Assembly (NCBI RefSeq): GCF_010725885.1
Contig: NZ_AP022600.1
Span: 4,898,001 to 4,962,000 of the forward strand
DNA: 64,000 nt
DNA from: Mycolicibacterium tokaiense
Lineage (GTDB): Bacteria > Actinomycetota > Actinomycetes > Mycobacteriales > Mycobacteriaceae
Reading direction: 5' to 3'
In this document: piece by piece, positions 8,257-17,926 of the stretch
Numbering within the stretch: the first letter of the stretch is position 1
Layout: every line of letters starts with the position of its first letter
Notes under the pieces: generated by a model
Seen by the model: only the letters and a program-made list of their open reading frames with translations
Told to the model about the DNA's origin: nothing
The model's database searches: none
Position numbers and translations under genes: made by a program

Positions 8257-8579
8257 AGTTCCGGCACTATCTGCGCCGACCCCCAGCGGTCAGCGCCGCC
8301 GATGCCATCCAACTGATGGCCGAGGGAGCCCTGATCGTCGATGTCCGGCGGGACTTCGAGTGGAACCGGGTGCACATCCCCGGGTCGGTGCACCTGCCGT
8401 TGGAAGTCTTGGCGCAGCGCTGCCTGGAACTGCCCGATGACCGCTTGTTGATCGCCTTCTGCACCGGTGGACTGCGCTCTGCGGGGGCGGCGAATCTGTT
8501 GGTGGAGAACGGGTTTCAAGCCACCAACTGCAGCGGCGGGTTGATCCATTGGCGGGCCGCGGGCGGGCCGCTGACCTGA
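8253..8579 (+). CDS. Rhodanese-like sulfurtransferase
   Basis: 108 residues, a single rhodanese domain. It contains the conserved VDVRRDFEWNRVHIPGSVH motif and the active-site loop with Cys70 in CTGGLRS, so it can probably carry a persulfide. The start is taken as the GTG at 8253, which overlaps the stop of the membrane-protein gene (GTGA); the frame is open further upstream but that region lies inside the neighbour. It is convergent with the amidohydrolase gene ending at 8589. The physiological sulfur acceptor is not evident. Confidence 0.88.
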   Translation: MKFRHYLRRPPAVSAADAIQLMAEGALIVDVRRDFEWNRVHIPGSVHLPLEVLAQRCLELPDDRLLIAFCTGGLRSAGAANLLVENGFQATNCSGGLIHWRAAGGPLT

Positions 8580-8588
8580 CGGACAGAT

Positions 8589-9695
8589 CTAGCCCAGGTG
8601 GTAGATGCGCCGCGCGTTGCCGAAGGCGATCAGCTCCGCCACCCGGATGGCGTCGGCCTCGCACCACTGGCCGCTGTCGACGAATTCGCCCAGCACCCTG
8701 GCCATTCCGTCGCGCCACAGCCGGGCGCCGAGGTAGTGCAGTTCGGCGGGCCCGTAGGCGTCCGAGGAGTAGAGGATCTTGCGGAACGGCGCCATCTCCA
8801 GCAGCCGGGCCAGGAAGGACACCGACCGCGCGCCCAGGTAGTTGATGCTCAGTCCGCCGTCGAGGTACACGTTGTTGAACGCCTGTGCCAGATACCCCGC
8901 CTCACGTTCGAACGGGTAGCAGTGCAGCAGCGTCACCGGGGTGTCACCGGAGTGGCGCAGGAACTCCAACAGATGCAACGGGTTGGTTCGATGCAGATCG
9001 CAGTCACGGTCGCCGAACCCGACGTGGAACTGCAGCGGCTTGCCCAGCCGGAGCCCTTGATACAGCCCGAAGCGCAGCAGGGTCCGGTCGGTCAATCGGG
9101 TGCCACCCGCATCGCGCCAGCGCTGCGCGGCCTCGCGTACCTCGGCCGCAGACGGCTCCGTCAGATCACCTTCGAAGCCACCTCGGTAGGCCAGGATCGA
9201 CTTGGTGCCCACGGCATCAGCGCCCCGGCGCTCGACGATCTCGGTGAACGCCGCGGCGTAGTCGCCCTCGGCGGCCGCAGCCTCTTCGGCCACCTGTTCC
9301 AGCCGCACCACCTCATGGGCGCGGCCTCCGGACAGGGCGGCCATCTGCTTGGGCGCGCTCACCCCGGCGGCGAAACCGGTGTCGAGCACCCAGTCGCTGA
9401 CGCCGGCTGCGGGCAGGAACACTGCCGTCAGCTCCTGCTCGCCGAGCTCAGTGCGCCGGGACCAGTACTGCTGCGGCTCCGCATGTTCCGGCAGTCCCAG
9501 CAGGGGCGCGCAGTGTCTGCGGATGGCGAAGCCCAGCTGGGTGTCGAAGGCGGAGTCGAACGCCGCCAGCGGCTCGGTGTTGGCTTCGTTGAGACTGTTC
9601 TCGAACCGGGCCCGCGAACCACCGTCGACCCAGCAGCCGTGCACATGGTGATCCACCAGCGGCACCGTCGCCAGGAGTTCGGTCAGCAGCGACAC
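8589..9695 (-). CDS. Amidohydrolase paired with glutamine synthetase (FluG-N-like, Rv1879-type)
   Basis: 368 residues, amidohydrolase-2 fold, with the metal motif HHVH at 16-19 near the N-terminus and LLHCYPFEREAGYLA and YSSDAYG later (metal or catalytic His and Asp). It starts at a GTG two bases after the stop of the glutamine synthetase gene. In fungi the FluG protein fuses this kind of amidohydrolase to a glutamine synthetase-like domain, and M. tuberculosis has the same pair as Rv1878-Rv1879. The two proteins probably act in one route, amide hydrolysis and gamma-glutamylation of an amine. Longer starts are possible but would run into the neighbour. Confidence 0.85.
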   Translation of the reverse strand: MSLLTELLATVPLVDHHVHGCWVDGGSRARFENSLNEANTEPLAAFDSAFDTQLGFAIRRHCAPLLGLPEHAEPQQYWSRRTELGEQELTAVFLPAAGVSDWVLDTGFAAGVSAPKQMAALSGGRAHEVVRLEQVAEEAAAAEGDYAAAFTEIVERRGADAVGTKSILAYRGGFEGDLTEPSAAEVREAAQRWRDAGGTRLTDRTLLRFGLYQGLRLGKPLQFHVGFGDRDCDLHRTNPLHLLEFLRHSGDTPVTLLHCYPFEREAGYLAQAFNNVYLDGGLSINYLGARSVSFLARLLEMAPFRKILYSSDAYGPAELHYLGARLWRDGMARVLGEFVDSGQWCEADAIRVAELIAFGNARRIYHLG

Positions 9696-9696
9696 C

Positions 9697-11049
9697 TCAC
9701 AGACTCCAGGCCAGCCGGAACCGGGCGGCCAGCTCGTCGGCGGGCAGCGCGCCGAAGTGCTCGATCTCATAGCGGCGCACCGCCACCAGGGCGTCGACAG
9801 CCGGATCGCCAAGGATGCCACGCACCAGCGCCGAAGAGTCGAGCGCGTCGATGACGGTGGCCTGGCTGTCGGACAGCTGGACCGTGGCGGCCGCAGCGCG
9901 CTGCTCGGCGGTCTGCGTGGCCGGGTCCACGGTGGTCTCCCCCGGTAGCGTCGCCGACCGGTCGATGCCGTCGAGAGCCAGCCCGAGGATGGCCGCCGTT
10001 GCGAAGTAGGGGTTGGCCGAGGGGTCCACGATCTTCACCTCGACGTTCGCACCGTGGGGGTTGGCGGGGCCGCCGGTCAGGAAGCGCACCGCGGCTTCCC
10101 GGTTCTCCACGCCCCAGCAGGCGTAGGCACCTGCCCAGTGCCCGGGCTGCATCCGCAGGCCGGAGAGCACCGACCCGGAGAACACTCCCTGAGCCTGTGG
10201 CAGGCCCGCCAGCACGCCGGCCGCCGCGGCCTGGCCCTGCGGTGTCATCCCGTGCGGACCGTCCCCGCCGGAGAACAGTGGAACGTCGTCGCGACTCAGC
10301 GAGAAGTGTTGGTGGGCACCCGATCCCACGGCACCGGCAAACGGTACCGGTGAGAAGCTGACCCGCAGCCCGTGCGCGCGGGCCACCCGGCTGATGATGA
10401 TGCGGGCCAGCACCACATGATCAGCGGCGGCCACCGGTGTGCGGGGTCGCAGGGACAGCTCGAACTGGTTGCCGCCGTATTCGGGATGGAACTGTTCGAT
10501 GCCGACACCGGCGGCGGTGGCCGCCGTGGTGACTTCCCGGATGAAACCCTCGTACTCCAGCACGCCGGCCAGCCCGTATTGGGCCCAGGCACGGGTGGGC
10601 AGCGCGTCGCCGTCGTTGCCGACGAGCACGAACTCGAGTTCGTGCCCCACCTGTGCGGTCAGTCCGTGTTCGGCCAGTCGCTCCTCGACGCCGGTCAGCA
10701 CACCGCGGCTGCACTGGGGCACCCGTTGCCCGTCCTGGGTGTAGAAATCCCCTGGCGCCCAGGCCCATCCGTCGCCGAGGACACGCAGGGCCGTGAGGTC
10801 GATGCGGATACGCTGATCCCCCACCACGCCGATGTCTCCGGTGAAGGCGATACCGGCCTGGTCGATGGCGAAACCGTGCCACACCGGGCTGGCGCCCAGC
10901 CCGGGGTCGGCGAATGCGTTGGTCCGCATCACCGGAACGGTCTTGGCGTGCGTCAGGCCCGCGGGATTGACGACGGTGCCCAGCACCGTGACAACGCCGT
11001 TGGCGTCGAGTTGGGCCAGTGACGCCGAGGGGGCTGGGGTGGCTGTCAT
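9697..11049 (-). CDS. glnA3: Glutamine synthetase family protein (GlnA3-type)
   Basis: 450 residues. Glutamine synthetase hallmarks are present: GHELEFVLVG (metal-binding Glu), PEYGGNQFELSL (metal Glu), and GSGAHQHFSLS (ATP or metal His). The protein is diverged from GlnA1 and lacks a recognisable adenylylation segment, so it is unlikely to be under GlnE control. GlnA3-type enzymes in actinobacteria act as gamma-glutamyl-polyamine or related ligases rather than in ammonium assimilation; whether this one does is inferred. The ATG at 11049 is chosen as the start. It lies directly before the amidohydrolase, in the order of M. tuberculosis Rv1878-Rv1879. Confidence 0.85.
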   Translation of the reverse strand: MTATPAPSASLAQLDANGVVTVLGTVVNPAGLTHAKTVPVMRTNAFADPGLGASPVWHGFAIDQAGIAFTGDIGVVGDQRIRIDLTALRVLGDGWAWAPGDFYTQDGQRVPQCSRGVLTGVEERLAEHGLTAQVGHELEFVLVGNDGDALPTRAWAQYGLAGVLEYEGFIREVTTAATAAGVGIEQFHPEYGGNQFELSLRPRTPVAAADHVVLARIIISRVARAHGLRVSFSPVPFAGAVGSGAHQHFSLSRDDVPLFSGGDGPHGMTPQGQAAAAGVLAGLPQAQGVFSGSVLSGLRMQPGHWAGAYACWGVENREAAVRFLTGGPANPHGANVEVKIVDPSANPYFATAAILGLALDGIDRSATLPGETTVDPATQTAEQRAAAATVQLSDSQATVIDALDSSALVRGILGDPAVDALVAVRRYEIEHFGALPADELAARFRLAWSL

Positions 11050-11066
11050 GCAGCCATCATGCCCGC

Positions 11067-11561
11067 TTACCCGCGACTGGGGATGGTGAGCGCGCAGGCC
11101 TGCCCGATGTCCAGGGTGCGCAGCATCCGTCCCATGCCCACCCACATGGCGCAGGACAGGGCCAGGTCGGCCATCAGTTCGTCGGAGAAGTGGGCGCCCG
11201 CCCGCGCCCAGAAGTCCTCGTCGTCACGCAGCGCGGTGTGGTCGGTGCCGAAGCGGTGCGCGAATTCGGCGGCGATGCGTTCCTCCTCGGAATAGCCCGG
11301 CCAGGTGCGCCACTGGTCGGCGTGGTCGTAGAGCTCTTCGTCGACGCCGGCGGCGGGGCCGTCGGCGTCGCGGGTGTTGATGCACACGGCGCACTCGTTG
11401 TCGTGGGCGATCACGATCCGCGCGAGCTCCCGCACACGCATCGGCAGCCGGTTGTTGTTGTAGACGGCGTGGGTGTATCCCGCCATCGCGGCACCGATCT
11501 CCGGGGACTTGACGATCCAACCCGCGACATCGTCGGCCGGGAACTCTCCGATACGGCTCAT
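11067..11561 (-). CDS. Carboxymuconolactone decarboxylase / AhpD-like protein
   Basis: 164 residues, alkylhydroperoxidase D-like fold. The conserved helix LPMRVRELARIVIAHDNECAVC carries a redox pair Cys57 and Cys60 preceded by Glu56. The histidine that follows the second cysteine in AhpD itself is not present (CINTRDAD), so peroxidase activity is uncertain. It lies 17 bp upstream of the glutamine synthetase start on the same strand and 10 bp after the exporter. It is an extra gene compared with the M. tuberculosis order. Confidence 0.82.
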   Translation of the reverse strand: MSRIGEFPADDVAGWIVKSPEIGAAMAGYTHAVYNNNRLPMRVRELARIVIAHDNECAVCINTRDADGPAAGVDEELYDHADQWRTWPGYSEEERIAAEFAHRFGTDHTALRDDEDFWARAGAHFSDELMADLALSCAMWVGMGRMLRTLDIGQACALTIPSRG

Positions 11562-11571
11562 GGCCGCGATG

Positions 11572-13629
<2,058 letters not shown>

Positions 13630-13637
<8 letters not shown>

Positions 13638-15042
13638 GCATTACTTTGCGCTGTCCGAGCGTGAGGGCACTGGCGGCGGTATACCGATCAAGCACATCCG
13701 GCGTGGGTTCCCCGGTGTAGGTTTCCGAACCCTCCAACTGCCAGGCCGGCGGCGCATCGCCGCCGGCGAGCACCCAGGCCGCCTGCTTGGCCGCGCCGAG
13801 GGCGACGTACTCCCCTGGCGTGGGCACCTCGACCGCGCGGCCCAGCACCGCGGGGGCGATCTGGCGGACCGCCGCCGACCGTGCCGCGCCACCGACCATC
13901 AGCACCCGATCGACGGCCACCCCCTGCTCGGCGATCTTGTCCAGGCAGTACGCCATGGACGCCAACAGCCCTTCGACGGCCGCGCGCGCGACGTTGGCCG
14001 GCGACAGGTTGGTGGTGCTGACGCCCTGCAGCGCGCCGCGGGCCTCGGGCAGGTTGGGTGAGCGTTCCCCGTCGAAGTACGGCACCCAGATCAGCCCCTC
14101 GGCGCCGGGCGGCGCCGACAGGGCCAGCTCGGAGAAGCGGCTCAGATCCACGTCCAGCATCGCGGCCACCGCCGCCAACACGGGTGCGCCGTTGAGGGTG
14201 CACACCAGTGGCAGCTGCCTGCCGGTGGCATCGGCGAAGCCGGCGACGATGCCGTCCGGGTCGTGCGAGGCGGTCTCGCCGACCGCGCTGATGACCCCCG
14301 AGGTGCCCAACGACATCACGCAGTCGCCGGACGCCGCTCCCAGCCCCAGGGCAGCTGCGGCGTTGTCGCCCGCGCCCGGCCCCAGCGCCGCGCCCCGGTG
14401 CCGCAACACCGACTCGTGGGGGCTGAGCACCCGGGGCACCCGTGGCAGCCGGCCGCGGGTGGCCAGCAGCAACAGGTCCTCCTGGTAACTGTCGTCGGCA
14501 CCTGAGTAGTAGCCCGTGCCGCTGGCATCACTGCGATCGGTGATCAGGTCGGCGATGTCGGTCGAGCCCGACAGCTTCCAGGTCAGCCAGTCATGCGGCA
14601 GGCAGACCGCGGCGGTGCGATCGGCGTTGCCCGGCTCGTTGTCGGCCAGCCAGCGCAGCTTGGTCGCGGTGATCGACGCCACGGGTACGACGCCGGTCTC
14701 CTGCGCCCACTTCGCCGCCCCGCCGAGTTCATTGATCAGATCCACGGCGGCATCGGCGGAGCGGGTGTCGTTCCACAGCAGCGCCTTGCGCACCACCTCG
14801 CCGTCGGCGTCCAGGCAGACCATGCCGTGCTGCTGGCCACCCACCGAGATGGCGTCGACGTCGTCGAGGCCGCCGACGTCGGCGATGGCGCTCTGCAGGG
14901 CCTCCCACCAGGCAGCCGGATCCACCTCGGTTCCGCCGGGGTGGGGCGCCGAGGCGGAGCGAACGACGGCGCCGGTATCGGCGTCACAGACCAAGACCTT
15001 GCACGACTGCGTAGAGGAGTCGATTCCCGCGACTAGAGACAC
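13630..15042 (-). CDS. xylB: Xylulokinase (FGGY carbohydrate kinase)
   Basis: 470 residues. Both FGGY halves are present: the N-terminal phosphate 1 loop [10 protein letters not shown] (residues 6-15), the xylulokinase signature [10 protein letters not shown] near 66-75, the catalytic aspartate in LLWNDTRS, and the C-terminal ATP site [13 protein letters not shown]. The expected product phosphorylates D-xylulose. No xylose isomerase, transporter or sugar regulator lies in the window. The gene sits between bfrA and the Rv1877-like exporter, which are adjacent in M. tuberculosis, so it looks like an insertion into the ancestral order. GTG start at 15042. Confidence 0.88.
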
Positions 15043-15066
15043 GCCGACGAGATTACGCGCCGCGGA

Positions 15067-15561
15067 TCACTGCTCCTGTGAGCTCGGCGGGCGCGACACG
15101 CACTGCGCGAGGTAGAGCTGTTCACCCAGCTTGTCCATCAGCTCCAGCTGGGTCTCGAGGTAGTCGATGTGCTCTTCCTCGTCGGCCATGATCTTCTCGA
15201 GCAGGTTGGCACTGGTGCTGTCCTGCTTCTCGCGGCACATGATGATGCCGGGCCGCAGCCGCTCGGCCACCTCGTACTCGACGGCCAGGTCGGATTCGAA
15301 CTGCTCACGCAGGGTCTGGCCCACCCGCAGCGAGAACAGCCGCTGGTAGTTGGGCAGCCCGTTGAGCAGCAGGATGCGGTCGGTGATCAACTCGGCGTGC
15401 TGCATTTCTTCGAAGGACTCTTTGCGCGTGTGCGCTGCCACCTCGGTGAAGCCCCAGCTGTCCTGCATCTTGGAGTGCAGGAAATACTGGTTGATCGCGG
15501 TGAGTTCGCTGGTCAGCTGCTCGTTGAGCAACTTCAGAACGTCGGGGTCACCGTGCAACAT
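15067..15561 (-). CDS. bfrA: Bacterioferritin BfrA (haem-binding iron store)
   Basis: 164 residues, close to mycobacterial BfrA. Ferroxidase ligands E19, E52, H55, E95, E128 and H131 fit the bacterioferritin pattern, and Met53 is the inter-subunit haem ligand (one residue later than usual because the N-terminus reads MLHGDPDVLK). The protein forms a 24-subunit shell that oxidises and stores iron. Two IdeR boxes lie upstream, and the divergent gene encodes its partner ferredoxin. Neighbouring genes match the M. tuberculosis Rv1876 context. Confidence 0.96.
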   Translation of the reverse strand: MLHGDPDVLKLLNEQLTSELTAINQYFLHSKMQDSWGFTEVAAHTRKESFEEMQHAELITDRILLLNGLPNYQRLFSLRVGQTLREQFESDLAVEYEVAERLRPGIIMCREKQDSTSANLLEKIMADEEEHIDYLETQLELMDKLGEQLYLAQCVSRPPSSQEQ

Positions 15562-15682
15562 GAGGGGCTCCTGGGGTCGCGAGGAAACGGCAGGGTCGGT
15601 AGCGGCTGTGGTGTCGAATCTATCCCAGCAACCGCGTCAAAGCACGTGCGAATCGCCCGAAAAAGCCGATCTACCTGCGGTT

Positions 15683-15701
15683 TTATCGTAGGCACACCTA
15701 A
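15683..15701. promoter_or_regulatory. IdeR iron box, bfrA-proximal
   Basis: TTATCGTAGGCACACCTAA matches 14 of 19 positions of the IdeR consensus TTAGGTTAGGCTAACCTAA. It lies about 120 bp upstream of the bfrA start. IdeR bound to Fe2+ activates bfrA in M. tuberculosis from upstream tandem boxes, so this site probably serves iron-dependent induction here too. Confidence 0.7.
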
Positions 15702-15730
15702 CTGAGGGGGCCCTAACAAATCCGGCTAGG

Positions 15731-15749
15731 TTAGGTTAGACTCCGCTAA
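15731..15749. promoter_or_regulatory. IdeR iron box, bfd-proximal
   Basis: TTAGGTTAGACTCCGCTAA matches 15 of 19 positions of the IdeR consensus; a further GCTAGG half-repeat precedes it. It is 48 bp centre-to-centre from the first box and 31 bp before the bfd start, in a position suited to repress bfd when iron is plentiful. The opposite effects on bfrA and bfd are inferred from position. Confidence 0.75.
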
Positions 15750-15780
15750 TCATGCGTATCGACGAAAAGGTGGGGGCCTG

Positions 15781-15966
15781 ATGTACGTCTGTCTGTGCAC
15801 CGGCGCCACCAGCCACTGCGTGACCACCGCGGTGAACAAGGGCGCCTGCACGTCCAAGCAGGTCGCCGCGGCCTGCGGGGCCGGGTCGGACTGCGGCCGC
15901 TGCAAGATGACGGTCCGCGCCCTGATTGCCGCCACGCTGGCCGAACAGACCGCCGTCGCGTCTTAA
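15781..15966 (+). CDS. bfd: Bacterioferritin-associated ferredoxin, [2Fe-2S]
   Basis: 61 residues. The four cluster ligands Cys4, Cys6, Cys38 and Cys41 match the spacing of E. coli Bfd exactly (CxC then CxxC), with the helix ATSHCVTTAVNKGACTSKQVA between. Bfd passes electrons to bacterioferritin to release stored iron as Fe2+. It is divergent from bfrA and separated by a region with two IdeR boxes, and has a strong purine-rich ribosome site (AAAAGGTGGGGG). Its stop overlaps that of the convergent enoyl-CoA hydratase gene by two bases. Confidence 0.92.
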   Translation: MYVCLCTGATSHCVTTAVNKGACTSKQVAAACGAGSDCGRCKMTVRALIAATLAEQTAVAS

Positions 15967-16724
15967 TTCTTGCCCGGGGCGGTGTTGAACTCCGCCAACG
16001 CCGCGGCGTTGGCCGCAGCGCCCATCAGTTCCACAAAACACTGGTTCTCCCGCGCCCGCGCAGCGGCGATCTCGGCCCGCAGCGGCGCCATCATGGTCGC
16101 TTTCACCGCGGCCAGGCTGGCGATGGGCCGCGACGCCAAGACCTCGGCGTGGCTGCGCGCCTGCGCCAGCAGGTCTTCCGGTTCGCACACCCTCCACACC
16201 AGGCCCATGCGCAGCGCCTCCTCGGCGCTCACCCACTCCGAGGACATCAGCAGCCATGCTGCGTTCTGCCTGCCGATCAGTTGCGGCAGCAGGTAGGACG
16301 ACGCCGCCTCCGGCGCCACCCCCAGGCTGGTGAACGGGCACTTCAACTTGGCCGTCGACGCCATGAACGCGATGTCGGCGAAGCCGAGGATGGTGGTCCC
16401 GATGCCCAGACCCAGTCCGTTGACCGCGCAGATCAGTGGCTTGGGAAAGTCGGTCAGGGCGTCGACCAGGCCCAGGAACCCGTACTCCCCGGGCGTGAAG
16501 TCCGCGTCGGTGATCCGGGCCTGCATCTCTGCCAGGTCGGTGCCCGCACTGAAGGCGCGCCCGGTTCCGGTGATCAGCACGACGGCCACCTCGGGGTCCT
16601 CGGCGGCGTCGCGCAGCGCCACGGTGGTGGCGTCGTAGAGCGCCTCGTTGAACGCGTTGAGGGCGTCGGGACGATTCAGGGTCAGGGTGCGCACCCGGTT
16701 GTCATCGGCGATCGTCAGTGTCAC
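15963..16724 (-). CDS. Enoyl-CoA hydratase/isomerase family protein
   Basis: 253 residues, crotonase fold. The first oxyanion segment is AFSAGTDLAEM, the second NGLGLGIGTTILGFADIAFMA, and the glutamate of APEAASSYLLP occupies the usual catalytic position. The other usual catalytic glutamate, expected near the GIGTTIL helix, is not obvious, so isomerase or hydratase specificity is open. It ends on the bfd stop and lies 19 bp after the Rv1875-like gene. GTG start. It is absent from the corresponding M. tuberculosis stretch. Role probably in fatty-acid or acyl-CoA breakdown. Confidence 0.87.
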   Translation of the reverse strand: MTLTIADDNRVRTLTLNRPDALNAFNEALYDATTVALRDAAEDPEVAVVLITGTGRAFSAGTDLAEMQARITDADFTPGEYGFLGLVDALTDFPKPLICAVNGLGLGIGTTILGFADIAFMASTAKLKCPFTSLGVAPEAASSYLLPQLIGRQNAAWLLMSSEWVSAEEALRMGLVWRVCEPEDLLAQARSHAEVLASRPIASLAAVKATMMAPLRAEIAAARARENQCFVELMGAAANAAALAEFNTAPGKN

Positions 16725-16743
16725 GCCCCTGAGACTAGAGGGT

Positions 16744-17184
16744 CTAGTTCGAATAGACCCGCGTTGGTGTGATCAGGACCGCGGTGCGCCGCTGGCGGAC
16801 CATCTCGGCGTCGTACGTTTCCCAGTCGTCGTGGGTGCCGCCGGCCGCGGTGAAGATGTCGCGCAACAGCAGCCGCAACTGATCGGCGCCGGTCAGCCAG
16901 CCGGCCGGATCGTCGGGCCCGGCCAGCTCGGCGCGTCCCTCCACGGTCGCCCACTGCCAGCCGCTGCGGAACGTCGCGGCCAGCGCGGGACGGGTGCGCA
17001 GGTTGGCCAGCTTCACCCGGCCATAGGTGACGAACGCCAGCACCTCGTTGCCGGTACGGGGGTGGGTGATGATGCCCGTGTTGACCAGCGAGGCCTGCAC
17101 GGTGGCGTCGGCGCGCAGCGTCGAGACCACCGCCAGTCCGCTCTCGCCGCGCGCCAGGGCCACGGCATCCTGCAGCGTCGTCAT
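16744..17184 (-). CDS. PPOX/FMN-split-barrel (F420-type) family protein, Rv1875-like
   Basis: 146 residues, pyridoxamine-oxidase-like split barrel. Recognisable strands are LAVVSTLRADATVQASLVNTG, EVLAFVTYGRVKLANLRTRP and ATFRSGWQWATVEGRAEL. Members of this family in mycobacteria bind F420 or flavin and reduce diverse compounds. The ATG at 17184 is preferred over the in-frame GTG at 17208 because it overlaps the stop of the upstream gene (ATGA). In M. tuberculosis the same family (Rv1875, 147 residues) lies directly before bfrA. Confidence 0.85.
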   Translation of the reverse strand: MTTLQDAVALARGESGLAVVSTLRADATVQASLVNTGIITHPRTGNEVLAFVTYGRVKLANLRTRPALAATFRSGWQWATVEGRAELAGPDDPAGWLTGADQLRLLLRDIFTAAGGTHDDWETYDAEMVRQRRTAVLITPTRVYSN

Positions 17185-17882
17185 GCTGCCACAAACGGGT
17201 CGCGCCACACGTAGCGGCTGGTGGGAATGGTGTCGACGTTCTCGTTCGCTCCGAAAGCCGTTGTGCTGGTGATCATCCGGGTGAGCCGCCTGCTCAGCTC
17301 GTCGTCGTCGGCGGCGCCGAAGAACGCCTTGAGGTCACCGACCGCGGCGTCGGGGAACAGTTCCTCGACGATGGCGGCCAGCTCGGGCGCCTGCGGCGTC
17401 AGCGGCCGCACCACCGCGTTCTGCACATAACCGAAGGTGGCCTGGGTGTCGATCGCCACCGGGGTGTGGTCCACATGCCAGCGGTGCCGCCAGGTGGCCT
17501 CGTCCAGGGCCGCGGGACGGCGAAGCAGCGCGATGTTCGCCAGTCCCGTTGTGCGCGAGCCGGGTTCACCGATCGGTGGAACCAGCGGGGTTGACTCGGT
17601 GACCAGGTAGGCGAAGACATCGAGGGCGTCGGCGGCCAGGATGTCCACAACCGCGGACACCTGCGGACCGTAGGACTGTTGGGTCCAGATGCTCACGACG
17701 GCCGTCGCGGGCGGGTCGAGCACCGAGAGGGTCATCATCGACTCCCGGACCGCAGCGTCCTTGACGTTGACCGTCAGACCGGGCAGCCCCAGTTCCAGCA
17801 GTCGGGCGGCGACCGTGCCCCGCAATCGCTGACACCAGGCGTCGTCGGCGTCGGCGCGCACCACGAACATGACCTTCTCCAT
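17181..17882 (-). CDS. Conserved protein with EthD/dimeric alpha-beta-barrel-like region (Rv1874-like)
   Basis: 233 residues. The N-terminal third looks like a ferredoxin-like barrel strand-helix unit (MEKVMFVVRADADDAW), and a second unit carries ALLRRPAALDEATWRHRWHVDHTPVAI, a typical EthD/Dabb motif with a conserved WxxHxP-like core. The pairing with the next gene through ATGA overlap matches M. tuberculosis Rv1874-Rv1875. No function is established; such barrels bind small hydrophobic ligands or degrade quinone- or haem-like compounds. Divergent from the FUSC gene. Confidence 0.72.
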   Translation of the reverse strand: MEKVMFVVRADADDAWCQRLRGTVAARLLELGLPGLTVNVKDAAVRESMMTLSVLDPPATAVVSIWTQQSYGPQVSAVVDILAADALDVFAYLVTESTPLVPPIGEPGSRTTGLANIALLRRPAALDEATWRHRWHVDHTPVAIDTQATFGYVQNAVVRPLTPQAPELAAIVEELFPDAAVGDLKAFFGAADDDELSRRLTRMITSTTAFGANENVDTIPTSRYVWRDPFVAA

Positions 17883-17913
17883 GAACGCCGAATGTACCCG
17901 GTGCCCGCCAGCG

Positions 17914-17919
17914 CATAAT
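17914..17919 (+). promoter_or_regulatory. Candidate -10 element (CATAAT) for the FUSC gene
   Basis: CATAAT differs at one base from TATAAT and ends 7 bp before the ATG at 17927, with no ribosome site in between. This geometry fits a leaderless transcript and supports 17927 over the ATG at 17918 as the start. Confidence 0.4.
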
Positions 17920-17926
17920 GACGTTC

